Position numbers and translations under genes: made by a program. Below the pieces are notes generated by a model. That model was not told where the DNA came from and ran no database searches. It saw only the letters and a list, made by a program, of their open reading frames with translations. From contig NZ_JACFAK010000003.1 in assembly GCF_014118685.1 (NCBI RefSeq), positions 62,001 to 126,000 of the forward strand: a stretch of 64,000 nucleotides of DNA. The letters run 5' to 3'. Positions 21,065 through 30,049 of this stretch are shown here, piece after piece. Each line of letters begins with the position of its first letter. Within the stretch, counting starts at the first letter, position 1. This DNA comes from Flaviflexus huanghaiensis. GTDB lineage: Bacteria > Actinomycetota > Actinomycetes > Actinomycetales > Actinomycetaceae.

Positions 21065-22177
21065 ATGCGAGTTGTAGCGGTCAGTACTTGGTTCCCAACG
21101 AAGAGAGCCCCATCATCCGGCGCGTTTGTCGTCAAAGATGTGTTGGCCATTGAAGACGCCGGAAACGAGGTGAAGTTAGTTCACCTTGTGTCACCCCATC
21201 AGGATGACGGGACGCGACACGTCGTCCACGAGGGCATCACAGTTCTTCGAATGCCCTTCGACCCGAAGAATCCGGTTGACATGGCCGCGGTTGTCCGGCA
21301 ACTACCGTCCGTCCTCGAGGGCGCCGATCTCGTTCACTCGATGGCGGTATCTTCACTCGGCCCGCTCGCGCTCCTCAAAGCCGCTGGCAAGCTCGACGTG
21401 CCGTGGGTTCACACAGAGCACTGGTCGGGACTGACGAATCCGGAGACGCTCACGCCGTTCCTCTGGGCATCGCGCCCGGCCGTCGGTGCTGCACTCAAGG
21501 CACCGGACACGGTTACGGCGGTCTGTGACTATCTTGCTGATCCAATCCGCTCATATCGCGGTGACAGGTCGGTCCAGGTCGTTCCCTGCATTGTGCCCGG
21601 GGCCAGTGAGATCATTGAGCCGCGTTCAGTCGAAGAGGTTGGCGAGTTGCGTATGGTCACCGTTGGCGGCCTCATCGAGCGAAAGAATCCGATGATGGCA
21701 CTGGACGTGACCGAGGAGCTCCTGCGCCGGGGGGTCAATGCACGCATGATCTTCGTTGGCGATGGCCCACTTCGAGATGCCATCGAGGAGCGTGCAGAGA
21801 AGGAACCTCTTCGAGGCCACGTCACCCTGACAGGCAACCTTGATCGCGCCGGAGTTGTTCAAGCTCTCAACGATTCCCATGTGTTCCTCGGTCCGACGAA
21901 GGGTGACAACTTCTTCGTTTCTTGCGCTGAGGCGATCGCCCAGGGCCGGCCCGTCGTCGTGTCTGACAAGGGTGGCCAGGGCGAATACGTCAAACCGATC
22001 GCAGGCCGGGTGCTTTCTGATGCGACCGCAGCTGAGTACGCAGACGCTGTGCTCGAGGTTGTCGGTAGCGCCACTGCCCAAGAGATCGCCGACTCGATCG
22101 GTACTGACTTCCACCCCGACTCTGTCGGCTACGGCTACCGCAACGTCTATGACAACCTCCTGGCAGGGCGGCTGTGA
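21065..22177 (+). CDS. GT4-family glycosyltransferase
   Basis: 370-residue GT-B enzyme. VVAVSTWFPTKRAPSSGAFV is the typical opening. HTEHWSGLT and VCDYLADPIR belong to the acceptor half. MVTVGGLIERKNPMMALDV, FVGDGPLRDAIEERA and GDNFFVSCAEAIAQGRPVV belong to the donor half; EX7E is replaced by a variant in which Ser-Cys-Ala-Glu keeps the second Glu. Starts at ATG with a leaderless-type -10. GTGA overlap with the next gene makes a two-gene unit. Confidence 0.82.
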   Translation: MRVVAVSTWFPTKRAPSSGAFVVKDVLAIEDAGNEVKLVHLVSPHQDDGTRHVVHEGITVLRMPFDPKNPVDMAAVVRQLPSVLEGADLVHSMAVSSLGPLALLKAAGKLDVPWVHTEHWSGLTNPETLTPFLWASRPAVGAALKAPDTVTAVCDYLADPIRSYRGDRSVQVVPCIVPGASEIIEPRSVEEVGELRMVTVGGLIERKNPMMALDVTEELLRRGVNARMIFVGDGPLRDAIEERAEKEPLRGHVTLTGNLDRAGVVQALNDSHVFLGPTKGDNFFVSCAEAIAQGRPVVVSDKGGQGEYVKPIAGRVLSDATAAEYADAVLEVVGSATAQEIADSIGTDFHPDSVGYGYRNVYDNLLAGRL

Positions 22178-23238
22178 GCCACCGCGTCGATGTCGTCATT
22201 GCGTGTCATTCTCCGGCGAGACCAGTCGGACGTGCTGTCGCATCCGTCTTAGAGGGGAATAGCGAAGACGTTAGCCTGACCGTCGTCTGTCACAACGTCA
22301 ACGTCAACAAGATTCGGGACGTCATCGGCGAGCGTCATCGTGATGACGTGACATTCCTACATCTAGAAGACGGAATCCGTTCTGCGAGTGGACCTTTCGA
22401 ACATGGCATGGCCCATGCAACCGGCGAGTTTGTCTCGATCCTTGGTTCGGATGACACGCTCCAGCCGGGTGCGGTGCGCGCGTGGCTCGACCTCGCGGAC
22501 TCGACCGGCGCAGAGGTTGTCATCACCAGGCTCCTTCTCGAGGGCACAACCGTACATACCCCGCCTGCGCGCCCACTGCATCGCGGTCTAGCGGATCCGG
22601 TCAAGGATCGCCTGAGCTACCGAAGTGCACCCCTTGGTCTCGTCTCTCGGGCAGCTCGGAAAAGGACGGGCGCACAGCTAGTTGCGGGCGCCCAAGTTGG
22701 CGGTGATGTCCCGTATGTCACTCAGCTATGGTTCGAAGCCGCGACTGCGGTCCAGCGATCAGGACCCGGCTACAATATTGGAGAGTCGGCGACCGACAGA
22801 GTCACGTACAGCCCGCGCCCTATCGTCGATGAGTTCTCATTCATTCACGCTCTCCTCGACGCCGAGTGGTACCAAAAGCTTGCGACGCCTGAGCGTGTGG
22901 CTATTGCCGCAAAACTCTTGCGGATTCACATCTTTGGAGTCGTCATCAATCGTCCCGGGCCGCAGTGGTGGACCGACGAACAGCGGATCGCGCTCGCGGT
23001 GGCCGCAGGACGGATTATTGACTCCTCGCCGGGGGTACTCGACCGTCTGTCGATCGCCGACAATCGAGTAGTGACGGCGATCAGGTCTCGACAAGTCTCG
23101 GCGGCAGACATGATCGCCAAAGCCCACGCCCGACGCCGGCATGGGGCGCCACTCACGCTCATTCCCGCAAATCCGCTCATGATGTTCGCGCGAGAGGCGC
23201 CGCTGAGATTCATGGCAGGGTCCCTCCTGACAAGGTGA
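22174..23238 (+). CDS. GT2-family glycosyltransferase
   Basis: 354-residue enzyme with an N-terminal GT-A domain: VDVVIACHSPARPVGRAV at 4-21, SGPFEHGMAHATGEFVSILGSDDTLQPGA with an SDD in place of DxD (about 93). The C-terminal 200 residues do not match a domain I recognise; they are basic and contain PGYNIG and an amphipathic end. GTG start overlapping the preceding GT. The 106-bp gap after it carries the next promoter. Confidence 0.72.
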   Translation: MSHRVDVVIACHSPARPVGRAVASVLEGNSEDVSLTVVCHNVNVNKIRDVIGERHRDDVTFLHLEDGIRSASGPFEHGMAHATGEFVSILGSDDTLQPGAVRAWLDLADSTGAEVVITRLLLEGTTVHTPPARPLHRGLADPVKDRLSYRSAPLGLVSRAARKRTGAQLVAGAQVGGDVPYVTQLWFEAATAVQRSGPGYNIGESATDRVTYSPRPIVDEFSFIHALLDAEWYQKLATPERVAIAAKLLRIHIFGVVINRPGPQWWTDEQRIALAVAAGRIIDSSPGVLDRLSIADNRVVTAIRSRQVSAADMIAKAHARRRHGAPLTLIPANPLMMFAREAPLRFMAGSLLTR

Positions 23239-23284
23239 CTGCACTCTCACGGCTTCCCGCCCCCGCAGCGTCCGTTGCCTGGAG

Positions 23285-23290
23285 TAGGAT
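23285..23290 (+). promoter_or_regulatory. Candidate -10 element before the wbpA-like gene
   Basis: TAGGAT, with a start expected near 23297. This leaves a leader of about 48 nt containing GAGGAG just before ATG 23345. Confidence 0.35.
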
Positions 23291-23344
23291 CTCTAATGGC
23301 ACGAACGGCTTAGTTGGCAACGTTGAGATGATTGAGGAGCTTTC

Positions 23345-24646
23345 ATGCGCATTGCAGTAGTCGCATTGGGAAAGATCGGTTTGCCGCTCGCGGCTCAGTT
23401 CGCTGACGCGGGGCATGAGGTCATCGGTGTCGATGTATCCCAAAGAGTCGTCGACTCTGTTAATGCAGCCAAGGAGCCTTTCCCGGGCGAGGCACATCTC
23501 CAGGAGTACCTCGAGCGACTTGTCCCAGCTGGCAGGCTTCGCGCGACAACAGACTATGCCGAGGCGATTCCCGGTGCGGATGCGATCGTCCTCGTTGTGC
23601 CGCTGTTCGTCAACGATGAAACCTGGGAGCCTGACTTTGGGTGGATGGATGCGGCGACGACGTCGCTCGCCGAGCACCTCACACCCGGCACCCTTATCTC
23701 TTACGAGACCACCCTTCCGGTCGGGACGACCCGGAACCGCTGGAAGCCGATGATCGAAGAGATCTCCGGCCTGACGGAGGGCACCGACTTCCATCTCGTC
23801 TTCTCGCCAGAGCGTGTTCTGACCGGGCGGGTCTTTGAAGATCTGCGTCGCTACCCGAAGCTCGTCGGCGGGCTGAGCGGCGATGGTGCCAGGCTGGCGA
23901 AGGAGTTCTACGAGGCTGTCCTCACGTTCGATGACCGGCCGGATCTTGCTGAGCCCAACGGCGTGTGGGACATGGGAAGCGCGGAGGCAGCCGAGATGGC
24001 GAAGCTCGCCGAGACCACGTACCGCGACGTCAACATCGGGCTGGCCAACCAGTTCGCTGTCTACGCGGACAAAGAAGGCATTGACGTCCAGCGCGTCATC
24101 GATGCCTGCAACTCCCAGCCGTATTCCCACATCCATCGCCCCGGTATCGCTGTCGGTGGGCACTGCATCCCCGTCTACCCCAGGCTCTACCTGTCAACCG
24201 ACCCGGACGCGTCGATCGTGCGCACGGCTCGTTCCTTCAATGCCGCTATGCCCTCCTACGTCGTTGGTCGCGTTGAAGAGCTTATTGGTGGCCTCGAGGG
24301 ACTCAACGTTGTTGTTCTCGGCGCCTCCTACCGAGGCAAGGTGAAGGAGACCGCGTTTTCTGGTGTCTTCGCAACCGTTGATGAGCTGAAAAACCGCGGC
24401 GCAAACGTCCTCGTCCACGATCCCATGTACTCCGATGAGGAGATCATTGGCTTCGGCTGGCAGCCGTACCACCTTGGAGACAATGTCGACGTCGCGATCG
24501 TCCAAGCCGACCACGAGGAGTACAAGACGCTGAGAGCTTCTGACCTGCCGGGTGTCAGGCTACTCGCCGATGGCAGGCGCGTCACCGACCCCGCGCTGTG
24601 GTCCGGTGTTGTCCGCGTCGTCATCGGTGATTCTTTCAGCAGCTAA
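23345..24646 (+). CDS. wbpA: UDP-N-acetyl-hexosamine 6-dehydrogenase (WbpA/WecC type)
   Basis: 433-residue NAD-dependent dehydrogenase. The Rossmann motif is ALGKIGLPLA (7-16), and the catalytic Cys274 sits in VGGHCIPVYP, the GGHCIPV form typical of UDP-GlcNAc and UDP-ManNAc dehydrogenases rather than the Ugd form. FSPERVLTG and LGASYRGKVKETAFSG are family landmarks. With wbpB/D/E in the same locus, UDP-GlcNAc is the likely substrate. With the 2-epimerase alone, UDP-ManNAc (WecC) is the alternative. A DUF6541 gene starts 2 nt after its stop. Confidence 0.88.
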   Translation: MRIAVVALGKIGLPLAAQFADAGHEVIGVDVSQRVVDSVNAAKEPFPGEAHLQEYLERLVPAGRLRATTDYAEAIPGADAIVLVVPLFVNDETWEPDFGWMDAATTSLAEHLTPGTLISYETTLPVGTTRNRWKPMIEEISGLTEGTDFHLVFSPERVLTGRVFEDLRRYPKLVGGLSGDGARLAKEFYEAVLTFDDRPDLAEPNGVWDMGSAEAAEMAKLAETTYRDVNIGLANQFAVYADKEGIDVQRVIDACNSQPYSHIHRPGIAVGGHCIPVYPRLYLSTDPDASIVRTARSFNAAMPSYVVGRVEELIGGLEGLNVVVLGASYRGKVKETAFSGVFATVDELKNRGANVLVHDPMYSDEEIIGFGWQPYHLGDNVDVAIVQADHEEYKTLRASDLPGVRLLADGRRVTDPALWSGVVRVVIGDSFSS

Positions 24647-24648
24647 CA

Positions 24649-26607
24649 GTGGATGCGCCAGCCTCGCTGCTCGTCACAGGGACACTGCTAGGGCTTCTCC
24701 TGCCGGGATACCTGCTTTTGCGGGGGCTACGCGTTCCTCCCAGTATCGCCATCGGAGCCGCTCCTGCCCTGCTTGCAGGTGCCGTGGCACCGCTGACGAT
24801 CCAGCTCAGAGGCTCCTTTGCGACTGGCGATGGCTGGATGATGACGGTGTGGGTGGTTGCTGGAGCCATGGCGCTCGCAGGCGCCGTCCTCTGGGTCTTC
24901 TCGCCCAAGCTCGCTGAGGCCAAGAGAGAGCCGTCTCGGCTCCTCATGGGAGTCGCACTCGGTGCGATGGTTATCGCCTTGGCGGTCACTGCCTACCAGA
25001 TTCTCGTCGGTATGGGCGGACTTGATGTCCCGCTACAGCGCCGAGATTCAGTCTCCCATTACAACGTCATTGCCGGCATCTTCAATGAGTGGGGTACTGT
25101 TCACCCGCTCGAAACGCGGGGCTGGATGATCGGTGCGAAGGGCGCCGTGTCGTTCTATCCGTCGACCTTCCATGCTCTTGCCGCGGCAATCCCTGTGGAG
25201 CAGGGCGTGGTCGCAGGCAATATTCTCGCCGTTGTCTGTGCTTTCCTATGGATTATCGGGCTGACAAGCCTTGCGAGAGTCCTCTTTCCGACCCACCCCG
25301 GGGCCTGGATCGCGGCGCCCCTTGTCACGCTCCTCACGATCTCGTTCCCCTTCATCGCGATGTTCCGGCAGGGCCAGTGGCCGTTTGGCCTGTCGCTTGC
25401 GCTCACGCCGGGCGTCCTCGCTCTCTTTCTCTACGCTGTGCGCTCGAGGTCGATCCTCGGTGGTCTCGGAGTCCTCCTCGGCATCGTTGGCATCATCGCC
25501 CTTCATCCCAGTGGCGTCGCGGTTTTCGCGGCCGTCGTCTTTGCCGCCGCTGTCGTCGAGCTGGGGGAGCGTGCGGTGGCCGCGAGCAGTGGCCGTGTGC
25601 GTACGGAGCGATTGATGCCACCTGCCGTGGCGCTCCTCATTCTCGTCGGAACTGTCGCGGTCTACGTCATTGCTTCGCAATCGCCGAGCGTCATCGCCAT
25701 GGGTAGCTACGCCCGACCGCAAACCCCAGCTCTTGAGCTGACGGGAGCGATGGTGTCGTTTGGTCACTTCAGCGTCAACGAACCATTCCCAATCGCTCCC
25801 GCGATCGGACTCATCGCCCTTCTCGTTATTGGCTCGCTCGTTGCAGTCCGCCACCGGACCTCACGAACGTTTTTCGGGGCAGGTCTCGTCTTCTTCATTT
25901 TCCTCCTCCTCACCCCTCTCGAGGGGAACGTCGCTCACGTGACCGGAGCCTTCTGGTATGGCGATCCCGAGCGGCTTCTCGCTGTGCTGTCGATGTTCAC
26001 GACCCTGGCCGCGGCGCTAGGAGCCGGGTGGCTTGTCGAGAAGATCGCGCCGCGGGTAGCGGGGGACCGTGACATCGTGCGGGGTGGTGTCAGCCTTCTC
26101 ATCGTCACACTCGCCCTGTCAATCACGTGGCTTGACCGGAACCACGTGCGCACCGACATCATTGTGGAGGGCAACTTCCAGCCGAGCTTCACGTCGCCCT
26201 ATTTTGTTGGCGGCCCAGCGTGGGATGACGGGGATGCGGAATTTTGGCAGGGCACGGCCGAGATCGTGGGCAACGATGCGGTCATGACAGATTCGGCATC
26301 GGGCGGTGTCCTCCTACCAGCAATGGCGAACGTGCGGGCGGTTCCCGCGGTCACGACCTTTTCCTCCATGCCCCCGCATGGCCAAGAGGCAGCATGGATG
26401 CTACGGGACCCGGATCCGTTGCCTGCCGAATCCGCGGCCTGCGTTTTTCTTCACGAGAACGACATACGCTGGATCTACCTTGAGCGAGCTTATGACACGA
26501 GGTTTGCCGCGTCCCACTTCCGCTCAACCCTCGTAGCTCCGCATGGCGAGCTCGTTGCCGAGGATGGACCACGGGAGCTGTGGCGTATCAATGACTGTTG
26601 GAATTAG
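24649..26607 (+). CDS. DUF6541-type polytopic membrane protein
   Basis: 652 residues, about 12 membrane segments, and a C-terminal soluble part (about 495-652). It resembles the protein at 7411: PGYLLLRGLRVP at the N-terminus, RRDSVSHYNVIAGIF with Asp and His, and FYPSTFHALAAAI. GTG start 2 nt after wbpA. The fold looks like a GT-C transferase or glycan-processing membrane protein; the reaction is unknown. Cysteines near the C-terminus (SAACVFLHEN, INDCWN) may pair outside the cell, as the matching end of the 7411 protein also has CDAVRELG and IDACE. Confidence 0.7.
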   Translation: MDAPASLLVTGTLLGLLLPGYLLLRGLRVPPSIAIGAAPALLAGAVAPLTIQLRGSFATGDGWMMTVWVVAGAMALAGAVLWVFSPKLAEAKREPSRLLMGVALGAMVIALAVTAYQILVGMGGLDVPLQRRDSVSHYNVIAGIFNEWGTVHPLETRGWMIGAKGAVSFYPSTFHALAAAIPVEQGVVAGNILAVVCAFLWIIGLTSLARVLFPTHPGAWIAAPLVTLLTISFPFIAMFRQGQWPFGLSLALTPGVLALFLYAVRSRSILGGLGVLLGIVGIIALHPSGVAVFAAVVFAAAVVELGERAVAASSGRVRTERLMPPAVALLILVGTVAVYVIASQSPSVIAMGSYARPQTPALELTGAMVSFGHFSVNEPFPIAPAIGLIALLVIGSLVAVRHRTSRTFFGAGLVFFIFLLLTPLEGNVAHVTGAFWYGDPERLLAVLSMFTTLAAALGAGWLVEKIAPRVAGDRDIVRGGVSLLIVTLALSITWLDRNHVRTDIIVEGNFQPSFTSPYFVGGPAWDDGDAEFWQGTAEIVGNDAVMTDSASGGVLLPAMANVRAVPAVTTFSSMPPHGQEAAWMLRDPDPLPAESAACVFLHENDIRWIYLERAYDTRFAASHFRSTLVAPHGELVAEDGPRELWRINDCWN

Positions 26608-26624
26608 GCGAAAGAGGAGAGAAG

Positions 26625-27644
26625 TTGCGAGTACTCATCACGGGTGGGGCGGGCTACATTGGCTCGCACACTGCGGTTCAGCTTGTCGAGGCCGGTCACG
26701 ACCCGGTCATCGTTGACAGCTACATCAACTCGACCCCCGGCGTGCTCGCACGGATCGAGAAGGTGACCGGCCGATCGGTGCCGTCGTACGAGTTGGATCT
26801 GGTCGATGAGAAGGGAACTCGGGAACTCTTCGACGAGGTCCGGCCTGACGCAGTCATTCACTTCGCCGGCCTCAAGGCCGTGGGGGAATCCGTTGAGAAG
26901 CCGTACGAGTACTACCGCAACAACCTCGAGTCAGCCCTCTCCGTCGTCGGCGGGATGCTGGCGACCGGATGCTGCAACATGATCTTTTCCTCCTCAGCAA
27001 CCGTCTACGGGGAGGGATCGGTCCCGCTCACCGAGGACCAGCCCGATCTCTCGTCGAGCAACCCGTACGGCTGGACCAAGGTCATGATCGAGCAGATCCT
27101 CACCGACATTGCGACAGCGTCGAACCTTCGTGTCGCGATTCTGCGGTACTTCAACCCGGTTGGCGCGCACCCATCGGGGCTGATGGGTGAAGACCCAACG
27201 GGGATTCCCAATAACCTCATGCCCTACGTCGCCCAGGTCGCGGGAGGCCGCCGCGAGAAACTCACTATCTTTGGCGACGATTATCCGACGGAGGACGGCA
27301 CGTGCCTGCGGGACTACCTCCACGTGCTCGATCTCGCCGACGGTCATATCGCGGCCCTCGAGAAGATCTCTGGCGAGGAGATTTCCGTCCGGGCGTGGAA
27401 TCTCGGCCGCGGCACTCCCGTGTCCGTCCTCGAACTCGTCCACGCTTTTGAGGAGGCCTCGGGGCAGAAGGTCGCCTATGAGATCGGGCCCCGGCGCGCG
27501 GGCGACCTGCCAGCAGTGTGGGCGGACACGGCTCGAGCGCGTGAGGAGCTTGGGTGGGTAGCGGAGCGCACGGTCGAGGACATGTGTGCGGATACGTGGC
27601 GCTGGCAGCACCTCAATCCGCACGGGTACCGCACAGCGCTGTAG
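26625..27644 (+). CDS. galE: UDP-glucose 4-epimerase
   Basis: 339-residue extended SDR from TTG 26625, preceded by AAAGAGGAGAG. NAD-binding GGAGYIG (7-13), SSSAT (about 122-126), catalytic Tyr148 and Lys152 in NPYGWTK, and YFNPVGAHPSGLMGEDP are diagnostic of GalE. It provides UDP-galactose (or UDP-GalNAc) for glycan assembly. The longer frame from 26598 overlaps the previous gene and is less likely. Last gene before a 256-bp intergenic region. Confidence 0.94.
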   Translation: MRVLITGGAGYIGSHTAVQLVEAGHDPVIVDSYINSTPGVLARIEKVTGRSVPSYELDLVDEKGTRELFDEVRPDAVIHFAGLKAVGESVEKPYEYYRNNLESALSVVGGMLATGCCNMIFSSSATVYGEGSVPLTEDQPDLSSSNPYGWTKVMIEQILTDIATASNLRVAILRYFNPVGAHPSGLMGEDPTGIPNNLMPYVAQVAGGRREKLTIFGDDYPTEDGTCLRDYLHVLDLADGHIAALEKISGEEISVRAWNLGRGTPVSVLELVHAFEEASGQKVAYEIGPRRAGDLPAVWADTARAREELGWVAERTVEDMCADTWRWQHLNPHGYRTAL

Positions 27645-27759
27645 GAAAGCAGCCCAGCGACCTGGCGAACGGCTACACGTCGGGCTCATTCGGGACAATG
27701 CGACGTCTTGCGCCACCGTCCGGGACCATAAGTGCCGGTCAGCGCGTTATGGCCGCCTG

Positions 27760-27773
27760 TGTGATAAATCACA
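27760..27773. promoter_or_regulatory. Palindromic operator-like site
   Basis: TGTGAT-AA-ATCACA, perfect 6-bp arms. The arms resemble CRP/GlxR-type half sites, but the centre is two bases shorter than the usual TGTGA-N6-TCACA. It lies 128 bp upstream of the amidase gene. Confidence 0.4.
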
Positions 27774-27872
27774 TATGAGAGATCGTGGCGTAAACTCCCA
27801 GTCTTTGCCCTGTGAGCATCCAGCCATTTGACGAAACGGCCTTGTCACATCGTTCCCATCTGTCACACTGCT

Positions 27873-27889
27873 TTATGTACGCTACATAA
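27873..27889. promoter_or_regulatory. Palindrome over the probable amidase promoter
   Basis: TTATGTA-CGC-TACATAA, a perfect 7-bp inverted repeat 12 bp before ATG 27901. It overlaps TACGCT (27878-27883), which could be the -10. A GGGAG ribosome-binding site follows. This position suits an operator. Confidence 0.5.
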
Positions 27890-27900
27890 GGGAGTTCCGT

Positions 27901-29838
27901 ATGAGAGTCCGCGTAGCGGTGCTCGGCTCTGCCCTGATCCTGGCACCGACGGCAGCGATCGCAGAACCGATACATGGCACCGCAGTCATTGACCTGCTCG
28001 AAGCAGGAGACACTACACAGCCAGCCAGCATGACGTCCGACGCCGCGGCAGGTTACGAGCTTCTCACCGAGCCGCTTGCCGCCGATGAGTTCTTCGTCGC
28101 AGGAGTCACGTGGGAGGGGACCGCTCCGCACTCGGTCGAGATCCGAGCCCTCGAGCAGGGGGAATGGGGCGACTGGTATTCCCTCGAGATTGAAAGCGAC
28201 CTCGAGGGCCGGGACGGAACCGAGCCCTACATAGCGGGCGGTGCCCACGGTATCCAGGTTCGGGTCGCTGGTGATGTTATCCCAGCCGCTCTTCATCTTG
28301 CTCTGTCGAGCGGGAGCGGCGGGGCTTCCCCAAGCCAGGAGATCCCGGACGGGGCGGCAGTGCCACCAGCCCCCGGAACAGAGGCTGACGAGGCGATCAA
28401 CGCCGATGAGCAGGTGTCCGAGCCGTTGCTCGACGCTTACACCGGGACAAACTCGTCAGCCACCATCGGCCAACCGGCCGAGGCCATCCCCGCATCCCTC
28501 ATGCTTCCCATGAGTCCGTCGGCGGCCAGTGTGCCAGCGCCGCGTGTTGTGTCCCGCGCCCAATGGGGTGAGACGCGGGTGCCGCCGATATGGCGGCCGT
28601 CGTACGCAACTCTTGGCGGTGCCGTCATTCACCACACGGCGGGCTCGAACAATTACTCGGCCGCTCAGGCTCCGTCAGTTGTCAAGAGCGTGCACGACTA
28701 CCACACGTATAGCTGGGGCCGCGGCTGGGATGACATCGGTTATAACTTCCTCATCGACCGGTTCGGCACGATCTACGAGGGCCGGTACGGCTCGCTCGCC
28801 TCGGCGCCGGGCAAGATGGTTGTCGGCGGCCACGCGGTCCCCGCAAACACCGGATCGGTCGGCATCTCCGTCATGGGAACGTACACGGGTAGCATCCAGC
28901 CGTCCGTGTCGTCGATGAGGGCGATTGAGGACATCATCGCGTGGCAATTCTCCACCGGGAACGTCGACCCGAGAGGGACATGGACGTTCTACAACAGCAG
29001 GCTGGGGCGCTATTCGACCGTTCCCGCTATCCTCGGGCATCGTGACGTCGCGTCGACCGCGTGTCCCGGGAACATCTACCCCCTCATCCCATCTGTGCGG
29101 GCCAACGTCGCCGCGAAAATCGAGAGTGCGCGCAAGCCGCAGCGCGGCGACAACGATCTCGTCATCTACAAGACGAACGATTTCAGTCCCACCGCGAACG
29201 ACTACCAGTACTTCGGTAAGTCAGGTGATGAGCTCTACGTCGGTAACCCACTCGGCAATGGTGACCTTCCCTTTATCCGCCGCGGTAACACATTCATCTT
29301 CGCGGAGCGCCCGACATCGCCGACGACGACTCGCACGCATGTGCTCGGTCATGCGGGCCAGGACGTCTTCACAGGCGATATCGACGGAACGGGAAAGGAA
29401 GCCGTCATCCTCCGGACCGGCAACCGGTTCGACATCTACCAGAACCCAGCCATCAACAGGCCGACGAAGACGATCCACTACGGCCGGGCGGGCGACGAGG
29501 TGTTCGTGTTCGACTGGGACGGCGACGGGATGGACGAGATCACCGTCCGCCGCGGCAACCGGTTCTACCTCAAGTGGACCGTCACATCCGGGAATGCGGA
29601 CCGCGAGATCAACTACGGCCGGCCGGGCGATGAGGTGTATGTCGGCCGCTGGTCCTCAGCGAAGAGCGAGACGATCACGGTCCGTCGTGGCATCCGCTAC
29701 TACATGAGCTACTCGAACGTCTCGGGTGTCGCCGATAAGGAATTCGACTACGGCCGGATTGGCGATCGAGTCGTTGTTGGCGACTGGGACCGCGATGGCA
29801 GGGACGGCCTCGGCGTCGTCCGTGACCTCACGAAGTAG
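27901..29838 (+). CDS. Secreted PGRP-type N-acetylmuramoyl-L-alanine amidase with C-terminal repeats
   Basis: 645-residue exported protein. A signal peptide (about 1-21, AxA-like site at TAAIAEP) precedes a linker, and then a PGRP/amidase_2 domain (about 215-400) with zinc ligands His244, His380 and Cys388 and catalytic Tyr281 (IHHTAG, GYNFLIDRFG, GHRDVASTACPG). All key residues for cleaving the MurNAc-L-Ala bond are present. From about 420 come five repeats of roughly 45 residues built on YGRxGDEVxVxDWDxDGxDExxVRRGNRFY, like FG-GAP/VCBS-type blades with calcium-type DxDxDG turns; they may bind the wall. Monocistronic, with a leader containing GGGAG and a strong hairpin after the stop. Confidence 0.88.
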   Translation: MRVRVAVLGSALILAPTAAIAEPIHGTAVIDLLEAGDTTQPASMTSDAAAGYELLTEPLAADEFFVAGVTWEGTAPHSVEIRALEQGEWGDWYSLEIESDLEGRDGTEPYIAGGAHGIQVRVAGDVIPAALHLALSSGSGGASPSQEIPDGAAVPPAPGTEADEAINADEQVSEPLLDAYTGTNSSATIGQPAEAIPASLMLPMSPSAASVPAPRVVSRAQWGETRVPPIWRPSYATLGGAVIHHTAGSNNYSAAQAPSVVKSVHDYHTYSWGRGWDDIGYNFLIDRFGTIYEGRYGSLASAPGKMVVGGHAVPANTGSVGISVMGTYTGSIQPSVSSMRAIEDIIAWQFSTGNVDPRGTWTFYNSRLGRYSTVPAILGHRDVASTACPGNIYPLIPSVRANVAAKIESARKPQRGDNDLVIYKTNDFSPTANDYQYFGKSGDELYVGNPLGNGDLPFIRRGNTFIFAERPTSPTTTRTHVLGHAGQDVFTGDIDGTGKEAVILRTGNRFDIYQNPAINRPTKTIHYGRAGDEVFVFDWDGDGMDEITVRRGNRFYLKWTVTSGNADREINYGRPGDEVYVGRWSSAKSETITVRRGIRYYMSYSNVSGVADKEFDYGRIGDRVVVGDWDRDGRDGLGVVRDLTK

Positions 29839-29853
29839 TCAGCCGGACTCATA

Positions 29854-29887
29854 GGAGGGTCGTGCGCCGCAGGGCGCGCGACCCTCC
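29854..29887 (+). terminator. Strong hairpin after the amidase gene
   Basis: GGAGGGTCGTGCGCC pairs with GGCGCGCGACCCTCC (15 positions, one G-U) around a 4-nt loop, 16 bp past the stop. There is no T-run, as in many actinobacterial terminators. Confidence 0.65.
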
Positions 29888-30001
29888 ACCTGCTCAACAC
29901 CACTCGAGCCGCGCGGGCGACCACTCGCACAATTGATGGCGGGAGTGACGGGAATGACGCTCGAGGACGCCGCTCTGGGTCGTCTCGCGCGCGAGGCTCG
30001 C

Positions 30002-30007
30002 TAGAAT
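30002..30007 (+). promoter_or_regulatory. Candidate -10 for the ABC exporter operon
   Basis: TAGAAT, giving an expected start near 30014 and a leader of about 36 nt that includes GGGAGGA before the TTG start. No convincing -35. Confidence 0.4.
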
Positions 30008-30049
30008 GAGCGGAGGCTGAGACCGGCCGGTAAACGATAGGGGAGGACG

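Noticed and set aside
23210-24163. 317-codon minus-strand frame
   Set aside because: Antisense to the dehydrogenase at 23345; no recognisable domain.
27741-27780. Calling the TGTGAT-AA-ATCACA palindrome a definite CRP/GlxR site
   Set aside because: Its spacer is two bases shorter than the established TGTGA-N6-TCACA pattern, so only a generic operator call is justified.
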